A DNA stretch of 13,724 nucleotides. Origin: an uncultured Eubacteriales bacterium (GTDB lineage Bacteria > Bacillota > Clostridia > Oscillospirales > Feifaniaceae). The notes under the pieces were generated by a model. It was not told where the DNA came from. It searched no databases and saw only the letters and a list, made by a program, of their open reading frames with translations. Location of the stretch: assembly GCA_902474785.1 (NCBI GenBank), contig CABRXB010000005.1:1-13724 (forward strand). The letters run 5' to 3'. Numbering within the stretch: position 1 is the first letter of the stretch; the number at the start of each line of letters is the position of its first letter. Positions 1 to 6,602 of this stretch are shown here, in pieces. The translations under genes were made by a program, and so were the position numbers.

Positions 1-1
1 C

Positions 2-97
2 ACCGTGGGACAGGCGGCGCGCATCTCGGGCGTCAGCCCGGCCGACATCTCGGTGCTGCTCATCTGGCTTGAGCAGCAGGGAAGGAGACAAGGATGA
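2..97 (+). CDS. mnmG: MnmG (GidA), C-terminal end only
   Basis: Only the last 31 codons and the TGA are in the window; the gene runs off the left edge. The reading frame gives [20 protein letters not shown] followed by [11 protein letters not shown]. The TVGQA-R-SGV-PADI-VLL run is the conserved C-terminal helical segment of MnmG, the FAD-dependent subunit that works with MnmE to install carboxymethylaminomethyl groups on U34 of certain tRNAs. The family's C-terminal domain is the part that contacts MnmE. The stop overlaps the ATG of the next gene (ATGA), and mnmG-rsmG is a classic bacterial gene pair, which supports the call despite the short fragment. Confidence 0.9.
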   Translation, partial: TVGQAARISGVSPADISVLLIWLEQQGRRQG

Positions 98-1272
98 CGA
101 GCAAAAAAAGCGCGCCAAAGGACGGCGCGCGCCAGGAGGCGCCCTTTCAAAAGGCGGCCCTTGCAGCAGACCCTGCGCCGCACAAGTCGGATAATGACAA
201 GGGGGCGAAGGCGGCGCCCGGTTTTGAAGCGCCCGCTTTGAAGGCGCGTCCCGACGTCCCATCCGCTCTGAACACAGACCATGCGCAGGAGGCGGACGGT
301 GAAAGCGACTGCGCATCGAGCTTCTTCCCGGTTTCGGATGGGCGGCGCGCGCCCGATAAAACCGGTCTCCCCGTCGGGGGCGCAAGCCCCGGTCAAGCCG
401 ATTCTCCCCAGTTGCACAGCGCCTCTGAATACGCCGTCGATGTACCCGAAGGGGCCCAAACTGCCGATCGACCCAAGACCTCGGGCGCAACCCCCATGGC
501 GCTGGGCGTCGATTCTTTTAAAGCCGCAGACCCAGCCGACCCTTTCAGCGCAGAGGCGCTCTTTGCGCTGCGCGCCCTGCTCGACGAGGGCCTTGCGGCC
601 CAAGCCATCTCTCTGACGCAAGAGCAGCGCGACAAGCTGTGTCGATATCTGCTGCTGCTGCGCGAGACAAACCGTCATGTCAACCTCACCGCCATCACCG
701 ACGACCCCGGCATGGTGCGCCGCCATCTGCTCGACAGCCTGTCGCTCGTATCCCTGTGCCCTCCGGACGCCGCCATCGTCGACGTCGGCACCGGCGCGGG
801 GCTGCCCGGCGTGCCGCTCGCCGTCGCCCTGCCAGAAGCTAGTGTGACGCTGCTCGACAGCCTCAAAAAGCGGCTCGACTTTCTTCGTGGCGTGATCTGT
901 GATCTGCCACTGCCAAACGCCGTAACCGTATGGGGCCGCGCGGAGGAGCGGGCCAGGGAAGACGCGCTGCGCGAGTCCTTCGACGTGGCCACGGCGCGCG
1001 CCGTGGCGCAGCTTCGCGTGCTGTGCGAATACTGCCTGCCCTATGTGAAGGTGGGCGGCCTCTTCTTGCCCATGAAGGCGGGGGACATAGCACAGGAGCT
1101 TGAGCAGGCAAAAAACGCCATCGGCACCCTGGGCGGACGGCTCGAACGCGTGTTCACCTACACGTTGCCGGGGGAGGGGGCAACCATGTCGGTGCCCATC
1201 ATCCGCAAGGTGAAGCCAACCGACAAAAAATATCCCCGCCGCCAGGCCCAGCTTGCCAAAAAGCCCTTGTAA
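94..1272 (+). CDS. rsmG: RsmG (GidB), 16S rRNA 7-methylguanosine methyltransferase with long N-terminal extension
   Basis: RsmG methylates N7 of G527 (E. coli numbering) in the 530 loop of 16S rRNA using SAM; in the family, loss gives low-level streptomycin resistance. The protein is 392 aa, while family members are usually about 200-240 aa. The methyltransferase domain occupies roughly residues 150-392: LTQEQ at about 174, NLTAITD at 197, RRHLLDSLS at about 209, and the SAM-binding motif [16 protein letters not shown] at 229-244. The ending, with [17 protein letters not shown], is typical. Residues 1-150 are rich in Ala, Pro, Asp and Gly with no recognisable fold. The start at 94 is chosen because GAAGGAGA lies 5 nt upstream and the ATG overlaps the mnmG stop. 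The next in-frame ATG (496) has no ribosome site and would still leave a short extension. Confidence 0.93.
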   Translation: MTSKKSAPKDGARQEAPFQKAALAADPAPHKSDNDKGAKAAPGFEAPALKARPDVPSALNTDHAQEADGESDCASSFFPVSDGRRAPDKTGLPVGGASPGQADSPQLHSASEYAVDVPEGAQTADRPKTSGATPMALGVDSFKAADPADPFSAEALFALRALLDEGLAAQAISLTQEQRDKLCRYLLLLRETNRHVNLTAITDDPGMVRRHLLDSLSLVSLCPPDAAIVDVGTGAGLPGVPLAVALPEASVTLLDSLKKRLDFLRGVICDLPLPNAVTVWGRAEERAREDALRESFDVATARAVAQLRVLCEYCLPYVKVGGLFLPMKAGDIAQELEQAKNAIGTLGGRLERVFTYTLPGEGATMSVPIIRKVKPTDKKYPRRQAQLAKKPL

Positions 1273-1904
1273 CATTGCCGCAGCGCGTCAAAGGGCGCGC
1301 CAAGCCTGCGATGTGCACCCGCTGCGCCCGAGGCGTCGCCTGAAAGCCTCCCCTGCGCACGGCCTGACCGACATGCCTTTCGCACGGCCCATAGGCCGCA
1401 TCTGGGGCCTGCCCGCCAGGCGGCTCATGCGTCGATGTCGGAACGGGATTTTGCAGAGCGGTTGCGTATGCGGCGCGAACACGCCCGCCTCGACTGCAAC
1501 CCCCGCCGCCAACCGGCCCTTTGCTCTGCGGCGCCGCCATGCATCCCCATGGTCCCGGCAAGCGCACCAAAAATCCCGCATTTTCTGCGCGTTTCTGCCA
1601 CAACTGCGGCTGCGCACAAAGCTTTTTTGCCATAGCGCCTGCGCACATGCCGTTTCGCCTTGCTTCTTGTCCGTGGCATCCACTTGTCCGCCCCGCGCCG
1701 CACCAGTGAACGTGCGATCTGCCTTTCGGCCAGACCAGCGGGCGCTTTTCCATCCCTACGTGGGGCGGCGCGTTGTCCAAAGCGGCTTGTGCCTGTCTGC
1801 CTGCGTCTTCGGAGCTGCCGCCGCCTGATTTGCCTTGGGCTGCCGCGACGATTTGGCTGTTTCCAGGCGTTTGTGCCACTTCCCAAAACTTTTGAAAGGA
1901 GCGG
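1273..1904. other. Gene-free stretch between rsmG and the acyltransferase
   Basis: This 632-bp, GC-rich stretch has open frames on both strands, but their translations are rich in Arg, Cys, Pro and Ala, match no family I know, and lack convincing ribosome sites. I see no hairpin followed by a T run after rsmG and no clear promoter ahead of the next gene. It may be decayed coding sequence, since long open frames are common at this GC content, but nothing positive supports that. Confidence 0.5.
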
Positions 1905-2429
1905 ATGCCTTTGATCGCCTCGCTCAAACGCGCCATCTCGCGCATCCTCTTTCCCGACCTCACGGCGCTGCACTGGCGCTGTTACCGCAAGGCGTTGACG
2001 GCAAAGGGGCTGCGCGGTTCGATTTTGCGCACGCGCGTGCGCCGTCTTCAGCGCAAGTTTTGCGCCGACGTGCCCATCAAAAAGGACATCACGCCCTTCA
2101 CCACCCCACACGGGCTCTCGGGCATTTTTATTTCCAAGGGCGCCGTGATCGGGGAGGGCTGCACCCTGTTTCAGCAGGTGACAATCGGCTCCAACACGCT
2201 GCAAGGCAGCGCGCGATACGGCGCGCCCATTCTGGGGCGCAACGTCTATATCGGCGCGGGGGCCAAGATCATAGGCCGCGTCACGGTGGGGGACAATGTG
2301 CGCATTGGCGCAAACTGCGTTGTCGTGGACGACATCCCGCCCAACGCCACCGTCGTCATGGAAAAGCCGCGCATTCTTCTGCGCGACGAACCTTTGGACA
2401 ACACCTTTCATCCCTGGCCCGAACAGTGA
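1905..2429 (+). CDS. Hexapeptide-repeat acyltransferase, serine acetyltransferase (CysE)-like
   Basis: This 174-aa protein should fold mainly as a left-handed beta helix built from hexapeptide repeats, and transfer an acyl group from a CoA donor. The repeats run from about residue 78 to 150: ISKGAVIGEGCTLFQQVTIG, then an insertion loop, then APILGRNVYIGAGAKIIGRV followed by TVGDNVRIGANCVVVDDIP. Residues 1-60 are basic and alpha-helical in character (RVRRLQRKF), and PFTTPHGLSGIFI leads into the coil. The layout resembles the serine O-acetyltransferase / LbH_SAT group, but the usual Asp-His pair of true CysE is not evident and the N-terminal domain is short. An acetyltransferase with another acceptor, such as a sugar, is equally possible. 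The start ATG has AAAGGA 4 nt upstream. It appears to be a single gene; no cysteine-pathway partner is adjacent. Confidence 0.82.
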   Translation: MPLIASLKRAISRILFPDLTALHWRCYRKALTAKGLRGSILRTRVRRLQRKFCADVPIKKDITPFTTPHGLSGIFISKGAVIGEGCTLFQQVTIGSNTLQGSARYGAPILGRNVYIGAGAKIIGRVTVGDNVRIGANCVVVDDIPPNATVVMEKPRILLRDEPLDNTFHPWPEQ

Positions 2430-2788
2430 CCCTCCAGCAGCCCTTTCGCGCGCCCGTGCTTGCGTCTCTGTCTGGAGCCGGCGGACGCACGCCTTTTGGG
2501 CGCGCCCGACTCTTTCGCATCGGGCCGGAGTCGCACACAACGAAAGGGCAGCGCCCCGCGCCTTGTGGGTTTCGAAAATCTGCCATCAGATCTTTCGCCA
2601 ACCTCAACTCCATCTGATCTCCCAAAGCAGCAAAGCCGCTGCAATCTTCCCAGGTTTTTTTTACCCATATGCGATAAATCTTTTTTCTGTTTTGACTTTT
2701 GAATCGCCGGCAGGCATTGTACTACAACACCAAGGCTTCGGCCCTTTGACAAGGCCAAGCTGATCACCAGTGCTTAAAAATCTTTGCC
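2430..2788. other. Intergenic stretch entering a lower-GC island
   Basis: There is no complete gene. Up to about 2640 the sequence is GC-rich like its surroundings, with small palindromes such as GGGCGCGCCC but no T-tailed terminator. From about 2645 it becomes AT-rich (T runs near 2655-2700). From about 2705 it carries what looks like frameshifted upstream sequence of the endolysin fragment: ALYYNTKASA in one frame, then FDKAKLITSA in a second, then LKIFAVGH in the frame of the open fragment. Confidence 0.45.
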
Positions 2789-3325
2789 GTGGGCCACCGA
2801 ACCCTTCAGGTGAATGGCCGCTATATTCGTGACCATGGCACCCCCAATTATGGGGCCAAGGCCGCTTCCATGGCCGGGGCAGTGCCCATCCCCGGCCCGG
2901 AAAAGGGCACACAGGGCACCACAGGGGCCACGGCGGACCTTTTGACTGTGGGAACGGAAGTTGACCTTATCGGTAATCGGCATTATGCTTCTTCTTATGC
3001 AACGGCCGAGGGAAAACACTGTAAGGCTGGTCGAGCCAAAATTACCGCTGTGGCGGTTGGAAAGCCCCACCTCTATCATTGTGTAGCCGTGTCCGGTAAG
3101 GATTCCACGGTCTATGGGTGGGTGAAAGCCGAGGGCGTTCAGGCCGTCACCACCAACGCCATTCAGAAGGGCGATAGGGTGAAGGTGCTGAAGGCTACCA
3201 CTTACTCCGGGGGTTCCTTCAAGGCGTATTTTGATGCTTATGATGTGATTCAAGTCAACGGTGATCAGGTGGTAATCGGGCAGGGGAAAACCGCCGTAAA
3301 TTCGGCCAATCTTCAGGTGGTTTGA
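2789..3325 (+). CDS. Phage endolysin C-terminal part: tandem SH3-like wall-binding domains (remnant)
   Basis: The open frame has about 178 residues. Residues about 52-117 (VGTEVDLIGNRHYASSYATA ... VYGWVKAEGV) and about 124-178 (IQKGDRVKVLKATTYSGGSF ... VVIGQGKTAVNSANLQVV) resemble the two SH3-like modules at the C-terminus of many clostridial phage lysins (N-acetylmuramoyl-L-alanine amidases), where they bind cell wall. No catalytic amidase or lysozyme domain lies upstream. The frame opens at a TGA (2747-2749), and the GTG at 2789 has no ribosome site. Lysin-like peptide continues upstream in other frames, so the ORF is probably the tail of a truncated, frameshifted gene and unlikely to be expressed. 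Base composition and codon use are visibly less GC-rich than in neighbouring genes, consistent with phage origin. The family assignment is from pattern recognition only. Confidence 0.6.
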   Translation: MGHRTLQVNGRYIRDHGTPNYGAKAASMAGAVPIPGPEKGTQGTTGATADLLTVGTEVDLIGNRHYASSYATAEGKHCKAGRAKITAVAVGKPHLYHCVAVSGKDSTVYGWVKAEGVQAVTTNAIQKGDRVKVLKATTYSGGSFKAYFDAYDVIQVNGDQVVIGQGKTAVNSANLQVV

Positions 3326-3337
3326 CTTGTCGCCAGT

Positions 3338-3472
3338 ATGTTGCTACCAACGCCCATCTCAGCCCATTTGAGTAACGCAGAAATTCAGCAAGTCCTTGAA
3401 ATCCCTGCGTTTACTGGCGTTGAGAAAGTGCAAAAGCTATTGGATAACAAAAAGGGGCGGCCCTCAAAATGA
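3338..3472 (+). CDS. Possible small ORF (44 aa) behind the endolysin remnant
   Basis: This frame is shared with, and follows, the endolysin stop. It reads MLLPTPISAHLSNAEIQQVL and then EIPAFTGVEKVQKLLDNKKG, ending RPSK. The amphipathic, Lys/Glu-rich composition looks more like protein than the GC-rich junk elsewhere in the window. However, there is no ribosome site before the ATG, and the TGA falls inside the stem of the terminator at 3456-3480. It could be a phage gene fragment or chance. I do not recognise a family. Confidence 0.22.
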   Translation: MLLPTPISAHLSNAEIQQVLEIPAFTGVEKVQKLLDNKKGRPSK

Positions 3473-3490
3473 GGGCCGCCTCTTTTGTTG
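3456..3490 (+). terminator. Strong intrinsic terminator, probably bidirectional
   Basis: A perfect 11-bp stem (GGCGGCCCTCA at 3456-3466 and TGAGGGCCGCC at 3470-3480) has a 3-nt AAA loop and is followed by TCTTTTGTTG. On the other strand the same stem is followed by CCTTTTTGTT, so it should work in both directions. It closes the phage-like island. Confidence 0.85.
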
Positions 3491-3781
3491 CGCCAGCGTC
3501 TGCAAAACAAGTCAAAACTCGAGCAAAGGGGGAAGTTGTCAAATACCCTTCGGCTTTGTTCAGCCGGGCAGCTCGGAAAAGAGCTCCTCGCTTTGTCGTT
3601 TGCAGCTTTGCCGGTTACTTTGATGCCGTCATCCAGGTTCTTCTCTTCCATGGTCTTTCCAACGCCGCCCGGCCCTGTGCAAACCCCCTGTGAAATTTTC
3701 ACAAGTTCTCCGCCGTCCGACCCTGTTTCAGACAGACTGCTTTTCCCGGCATTTGTGATGCGTTGGTCGTTCACCGACCCC
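3491..3781. other. Gene-free stretch between the terminator and the RNHCP promoter
   Basis: No supported gene. The composition is intermediate in GC. A minus-strand frame is open across this stretch and contains GPGGVGKT followed by MEEKNLDDGIKVTG. It superficially recalls a Walker A motif, but it runs through the promoter and UTR of the RNHCP gene, has no ribosome site and shows no fold around the motif. It may be a decayed fragment belonging to the same foreign island. Confidence 0.35.
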
Positions 3782-3810
3782 TTGACAGACGCCGCACAAT
3801 ATCGTATGAT
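3782..3810 (+). promoter_or_regulatory. Consensus sigma-A promoter of the RNHCP gene
   Basis: TTGACA (3782-3787) and TATGAT (3805-3810) are separated by exactly 17 nt: a perfect -35 and a one-mismatch -10. Transcription should start near 3817, giving a 5' UTR of about 140 nt before the ATG at 3960. This is the strongest promoter match in the window. Confidence 0.85.
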
Positions 3811-3855
3811 AACTTTGCGTTTTTTAACGACAAAATCAAAAAGGAGACCTGTCTT

Positions 3856-3891
3856 TTGAACCGTAACTGTCCATCGGAGTTTGTCCGCTAG
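3856..3891 (+). CDS. Possible leader peptide (11 codons, TTG start) upstream of the RNHCP gene
   Basis: Within the UTR, AAGGAGA (3841-3847) stands 8 nt before a TTG that opens the reading frame (M)NRNCPSEFVR, ending at TAG 3889-3891. The ribosome site is good and its spacing normal. The stop lies immediately before the hairpin at 3892-3930, the geometry expected of a translated leader that controls a downstream structure. Expression is inferred only. If the peptide is a sensor, the candidate codons are Cys or the Arg and Asn codons. The resemblance of NRNCP to the RNHCP motif of the main protein may be chance. Confidence 0.4.
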   Translation: MNRNCPSEFVR

Positions 3892-3930
3892 CCGGGAGGC
3901 TTGCGCAATCCAACTCCGCGCACCTCCCGG
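3892..3930 (+). promoter_or_regulatory. 5'-UTR hairpin before the RNHCP gene
   Basis: CCGGGAGG (3892-3899) pairs with CCTCCCGG (3923-3930), and inside it TGCGC (3902-3906) pairs with GCGCA (3918-3922). This gives 13 bp with a 2-nt bulge and an 11-nt loop. No T run follows, so it is not an intrinsic terminator. It sits between the leader-peptide stop and the RNHCP ribosome site (AGGAGG at 3950-3955), so a role in translation or RNA stability is more likely. Confidence 0.55.
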
Positions 3931-3959
3931 AAGGAGCGTCAACCCCTTCAGGAGGACAC

Positions 3960-4388
3960 ATGAACCGTGAAAACAAGCGCAAACAATACCAAAAAGGAAC
4001 TTACAAAACACACCGCTGCGACGACGCATTCGAGTGCAAGCTCTGCGGCCGTCTCGTCACGCCTCAGGGCGCGGGCAGCGACCACCGCAACCACTGCCCC
4101 AATTGCCTGACCAGCCTCCACCTTGACGTGGAGCCCGGCGACCGCGCGGCCGACTGTGGCGGCATCATGGACCCCATCGGCGTTTGGGTGCGAAAGGGCG
4201 GCGAATGGGCTGTCATCCACCGTTGCAGGCGCTGTGGCGCGCTGTCGTCCAACCGCGTTGCGGCCGACGACAACCCCATGAAGCTCATGAGCATCGCCTT
4301 GAAACCGCTGTGTGACCCGCCTTTCCCGTTGGAGCGCATTGAGGAGATGACGGCGCTCATGGGCGGCGAAGGCAGTCTGATGAAATGA
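3960..4388 (+). CDS. RNHCP-family zinc-ribbon protein
   Basis: This 142-aa protein carries the signature pentapeptide RNHCP at residues 43-47, inside SDHRNHCPNCLTSLHLD, which defines the RNHCP domain family. It has four cysteine positions that probably bind zinc as knuckles: C26-x2-C29, C46-x2-C49, a lone C65, and C88-x2-C91 in HRCRRCGALSSNRVAADDNP. The N-terminus is very basic (MNRENKRKQYQKG), which suggests nucleic acid or ribosome contact, but the biochemical role of the family is not established as far as I know. The start ATG has AGGAGG 4 nt upstream. The gene is a single transcription unit between a consensus promoter (3782-3810) and an intrinsic terminator (4460-4504), with a long structured leader that suggests regulated expression. 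Confidence 0.88.
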   Translation: MNRENKRKQYQKGTYKTHRCDDAFECKLCGRLVTPQGAGSDHRNHCPNCLTSLHLDVEPGDRAADCGGIMDPIGVWVRKGGEWAVIHRCRRCGALSSNRVAADDNPMKLMSIALKPLCDPPFPLERIEEMTALMGGEGSLMK

Positions 4389-4459
4389 CAGCGCCGGCGC
4401 CGGTCAAAAGCCCCATTCCCCAAATTTTGGAGATGCCCTGGCAAATCAAGTCAAAAACC

Positions 4460-4504
4460 GAGGGTGAGAAGCAACCTTGCTTTCTCACCCTCTTTTTGTT
4501 TTTA
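4460..4504 (+). terminator. Intrinsic terminator of the RNHCP gene
   Basis: GAGGGTGAGA (4460-4469) pairs with TCTCACCCTC (4483-4492). Inside, a further AGCAA/TTGCT pairing with one bulged T extends the stem. It is followed by TTTTTGTTTTTAT. It lies 72 nt after the stop codon. Confidence 0.9.
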
Positions 4505-4780
4505 TACAATGATACGTCGGCAGCTTTTTTAGGCTCGACGATCTGCCGCATGTTTGGACCACTGCCTGCAGGGGCCCTGCGCCGCGAAAGGAAAATACGA
4601 TCAAGGACTGACGAGACGCGCGCAAAGCCATGTCTTCCTTTGATTTATCCTTTCTTTTCGGTCGCATTCTATCCGGTTGTAGATTTTTTCAGGCCATGAG
4701 GCCGTCTCTTGCCCGGCTTGTTGCCGGTAGCCGATACCAGATTCGATGTACGTTTTTTCCACGTATAGTTTTTGTCAAAA
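4505..4780. other. Gene-free stretch before the 95-bp repeat array
   Basis: No open frame here has a ribosome site or family resemblance. The stretch is less GC-rich than the rest and has short palindromes such as GCAGGGGCCCTGC (4567-4579) and ACGT...CACGT near 4750-4765. I see no promoter I would defend. Confidence 0.4.
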
Positions 4781-5062
4781 AAGGGGCTTTCGCGCGAGAT
4801 CGGGTGCCATACCCTCTCTTTTTGCGGAGCAAGGCCGGGTCGCCGCAACTAAAGGAGGCTTTCGCGCGAAGATCGAGGTCTGCTTTGGCATAAGACCGGG
4901 GCCATACCCTCTCTTTTTGCGGAGCAAGGCCGTGTCGCCGCAACTGAAGGAGGCTTTCACGCGAAGACCGAGGTCTGCTTTGGCATAAGACCAAGGGCCT
5001 TGCCCTCTCTTTTTTGCGGCACGGTTGGGTCACCGCAACTGAAGGAGGCTTTCGCGCGAAGT
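4781..5062 (+). repeat. Tandem repeat array, 95-bp unit, about three copies
   Basis: The unit starting at GCCATACCCTC recurs at 4806 and 4901, and in diverged form (GCCTTGCCCTC) at 4997, so the period is 95-96 bp. A partial copy begins at 4781 (GGGGCTTTCGCGCGAGATCG). Each unit holds CTCTCTTTTTGCGG, then CGCCGCAACT-AAGGAGG, then CTTTCGCGCGAAG, a short palindrome, and GAGGTCTGCTTTGGCATAAG. The first two full copies differ by only a few bases. The period is not a multiple of three, so the array is not a repeated protein domain. It lies between the convergent RNHCP gene and minus-strand operon, next to the operon's 3' end. Confidence 0.85.
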
Positions 5063-5130
5063 GCTTTCGTGCATGCGAGATCCGAATAACCGCCTGTTTT
5101 TTTCTTTGCGGCCTTGGAGCCTCCCCGTTC

Positions 5131-5655
5131 TCAGCCGGGGATTTCTCCTTCTACGGGCAGCCCCTCTTGTGCGCACACCTCCTCACGCACTTCCCCCTGC
5201 GAGCTCTCCTCCGCTGTCATGGACAACGCTGCATGCGGTTTTGCGTCCGAGGGCGATTGCGGGAAAAAGAGACATTTTCTCCTGTAATAGTACCACCCCG
5301 TCAAAAGGTGGGTCACGATCATCGCGACGGCCAGCATCTGATCATAAGAATTGAGCGCCGCCGGCAGCTCGCACGCATTGGCCAGCACCTTCCATGTGTT
5401 CATCAGCAAAATGCCATACCAGCCAAAAGACTTGCATTTGACAAGGCCGTAGAGCAAAGCGCCCAGAACGCCCAGATTGATCACAGGAAGCAGCATCACG
5501 CGGATGGATATCCCCAGTTCCGGATTCACGCCTGCAAGAACAATTGCAATGAAAAGGATGAGGATGTTGAGCGGCAAGAGGAACCAGGTGATAAATCCAT
5601 GATAGTTCATCGGGATCTGCTCCTGCCGTGTATACGGACGAAAACGGTTGCTCAT
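5131..5655 (-). CDS. Four-helix membrane protein of unknown function
   Basis: This 174-aa protein has four likely membrane segments: residues 21-41, 48-72, 77-95 and 105-123. The N-terminus is short and polar, and the C-terminal tail of about 45 residues is Glu/Ser-rich, starting after WYYYRRKCLFFP. The basic run after the fourth helix suggests that the tail is cytoplasmic. I do not recognise the family. The start ATG (5655) has AAGGAAGG about 6 nt upstream. It is the last gene of the minus-strand cluster, 139 bp beyond the TVP38 gene, and no T-tailed terminator is visible after it. GC-rich inverted repeats overlap its stop codon (CCCCG/CGGGG at 5123-5140). Confidence 0.75.
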   Translation of the reverse strand: MSNRFRPYTRQEQIPMNYHGFITWFLLPLNILILFIAIVLAGVNPELGISIRVMLLPVINLGVLGALLYGLVKCKSFGWYGILLMNTWKVLANACELPAALNSYDQMLAVAMIVTHLLTGWYYYRRKCLFFPQSPSDAKPHAALSMTAEESSQGEVREEVCAQEGLPVEGEIPG

Positions 5656-5794
5656 AAAAAACCTTCCTTTCCTGTTCGCGCAACGGCCGTTGCTCCTGTG
5701 CGCCTGCCGCCGCGCTATTTTGTTTTTGCAAAGCGTCCGCCGAGCGGCTCATCTTTGCCGATCCGGAATGAGCGGGCACAACATAGAATCCTTT

Positions 5795-6557
5795 TTAATT
5801 TTTTTGCTCATTTTTGCGATCGAGCAGCTTGTTGTTGTACCACATGCCGACAAGCCCCATCACGCCAACTAAGGCATAGATGAATATCGACAGCACAAAA
5901 TTGCCCTGCGCCAGATTGCTGCCCACCAGCGTGGACGACAAAATCGAGGGAATGCGCGCAAGGCTGGAGAGCAGCAAAAACCTGACCAAAGACAGGCGCG
6001 TAAAGGGGACAAAATAGGTCAACGCGTCCTTGGGCGTTCCGGGGATGAAAAACAACCAGAAGACAACGGCCTCGAGCCGCCCCTCTTTTTTGAGAAATTG
6101 CAGCCGCCGGAAGTTTTTGCGCGAGAGCAGGTTTTCAATGACCTCGTAGCCCAGCGCGCGCCAGCAGAAAAATGATGATGCTGCCCAGTGTCACGCCCGC
6201 CATGCAGATGGCAAAACCGCCAAAGGTTCCAAACAGCGCGCCCCCCATCACCTCAAAAAACTCCCCGGGGATGATAAAGCTCACCACCTGCGCGATCTGA
6301 AGCAGCAAAAAGAAGAGCACACCCAAGGCCCCCATATCCTGTACCGAGGCGACAAAGTGCGCTCTGCCCTCCTGCGTGGCGAGTTGCACCATGCGGGGCA
6401 GGAAAAAGAGCCCCGACGCCAGCGTCACTGCGAAAAACAGGAGAAAAAAGACAAATTTTACCCGGCCGGCACGCGAGGCGCGCCCCGGTTGCTCCAGGGG
6501 CGCCGCCAGGTGTGTCGTCTCGTCTTGATCGTCATGATGCTGCATGTCAAAGCCCAT
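5795..6557 (-). pseudogene. TVP38/TMEM64 (VTT/DedA-superfamily) membrane protein, frameshifted
   Basis: Two reading frames together make one family member of about 254 aa. The first part (6557 down to about 6155) has a polar N-terminus, a helix VKFVFFLLFFAVTLASGLFF, then VVSFIIPGEFFEVMGGALFG and GSIIIFLLARA, before running out of frame to a stop at 6135-6137. The second part continues in another frame with ALGYEVIENLLSRKNFRRLQ, then FFIPGTPKDALTYF, PFTRLSLVRFLLLSSLARIP and a final helix. PGTPKD-LTY and the preceding G-x-I-x(5)-AR segment are hallmarks of TVP38/TMEM64 proteins, which are linked to lipid transport or scrambling and membrane homeostasis. The shift lies in the GCGCGC run at about 6153-6161; restoring one GC pair joins the frames. 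Start ATG 6557 has AAAGGAG upstream. It could be a real mutation or a sequencing error. Confidence 0.8.
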
Positions 6558-6602
6558 GAAAAGCTCCTTTTCATTCTGTCTGTGCCGGGCGATTCTGATG
6601 GT

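Noticed and set aside
1425..2540. 371-codon minus-strand frame covering the acyltransferase
   Set aside because: It is Arg-rich without known motifs and lies antisense to a clear hexapeptide-repeat gene with its own ribosome site. High GC makes such antisense frames common.
3385..4029. Minus-strand open frame containing GPGGVGKT (Walker A-like)
   Set aside because: It runs through a consensus plus-strand promoter, the UTR hairpin and into the RNHCP gene, has no ribosome site, and nothing else in it resembles a P-loop protein.
5014..5883. 289-codon plus-strand frame across the four-helix membrane protein gene
   Set aside because: Its translation is rich in His, Arg and Cys with no family resemblance. 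The minus-strand frame has a ribosome site and four clean hydrophobic segments.
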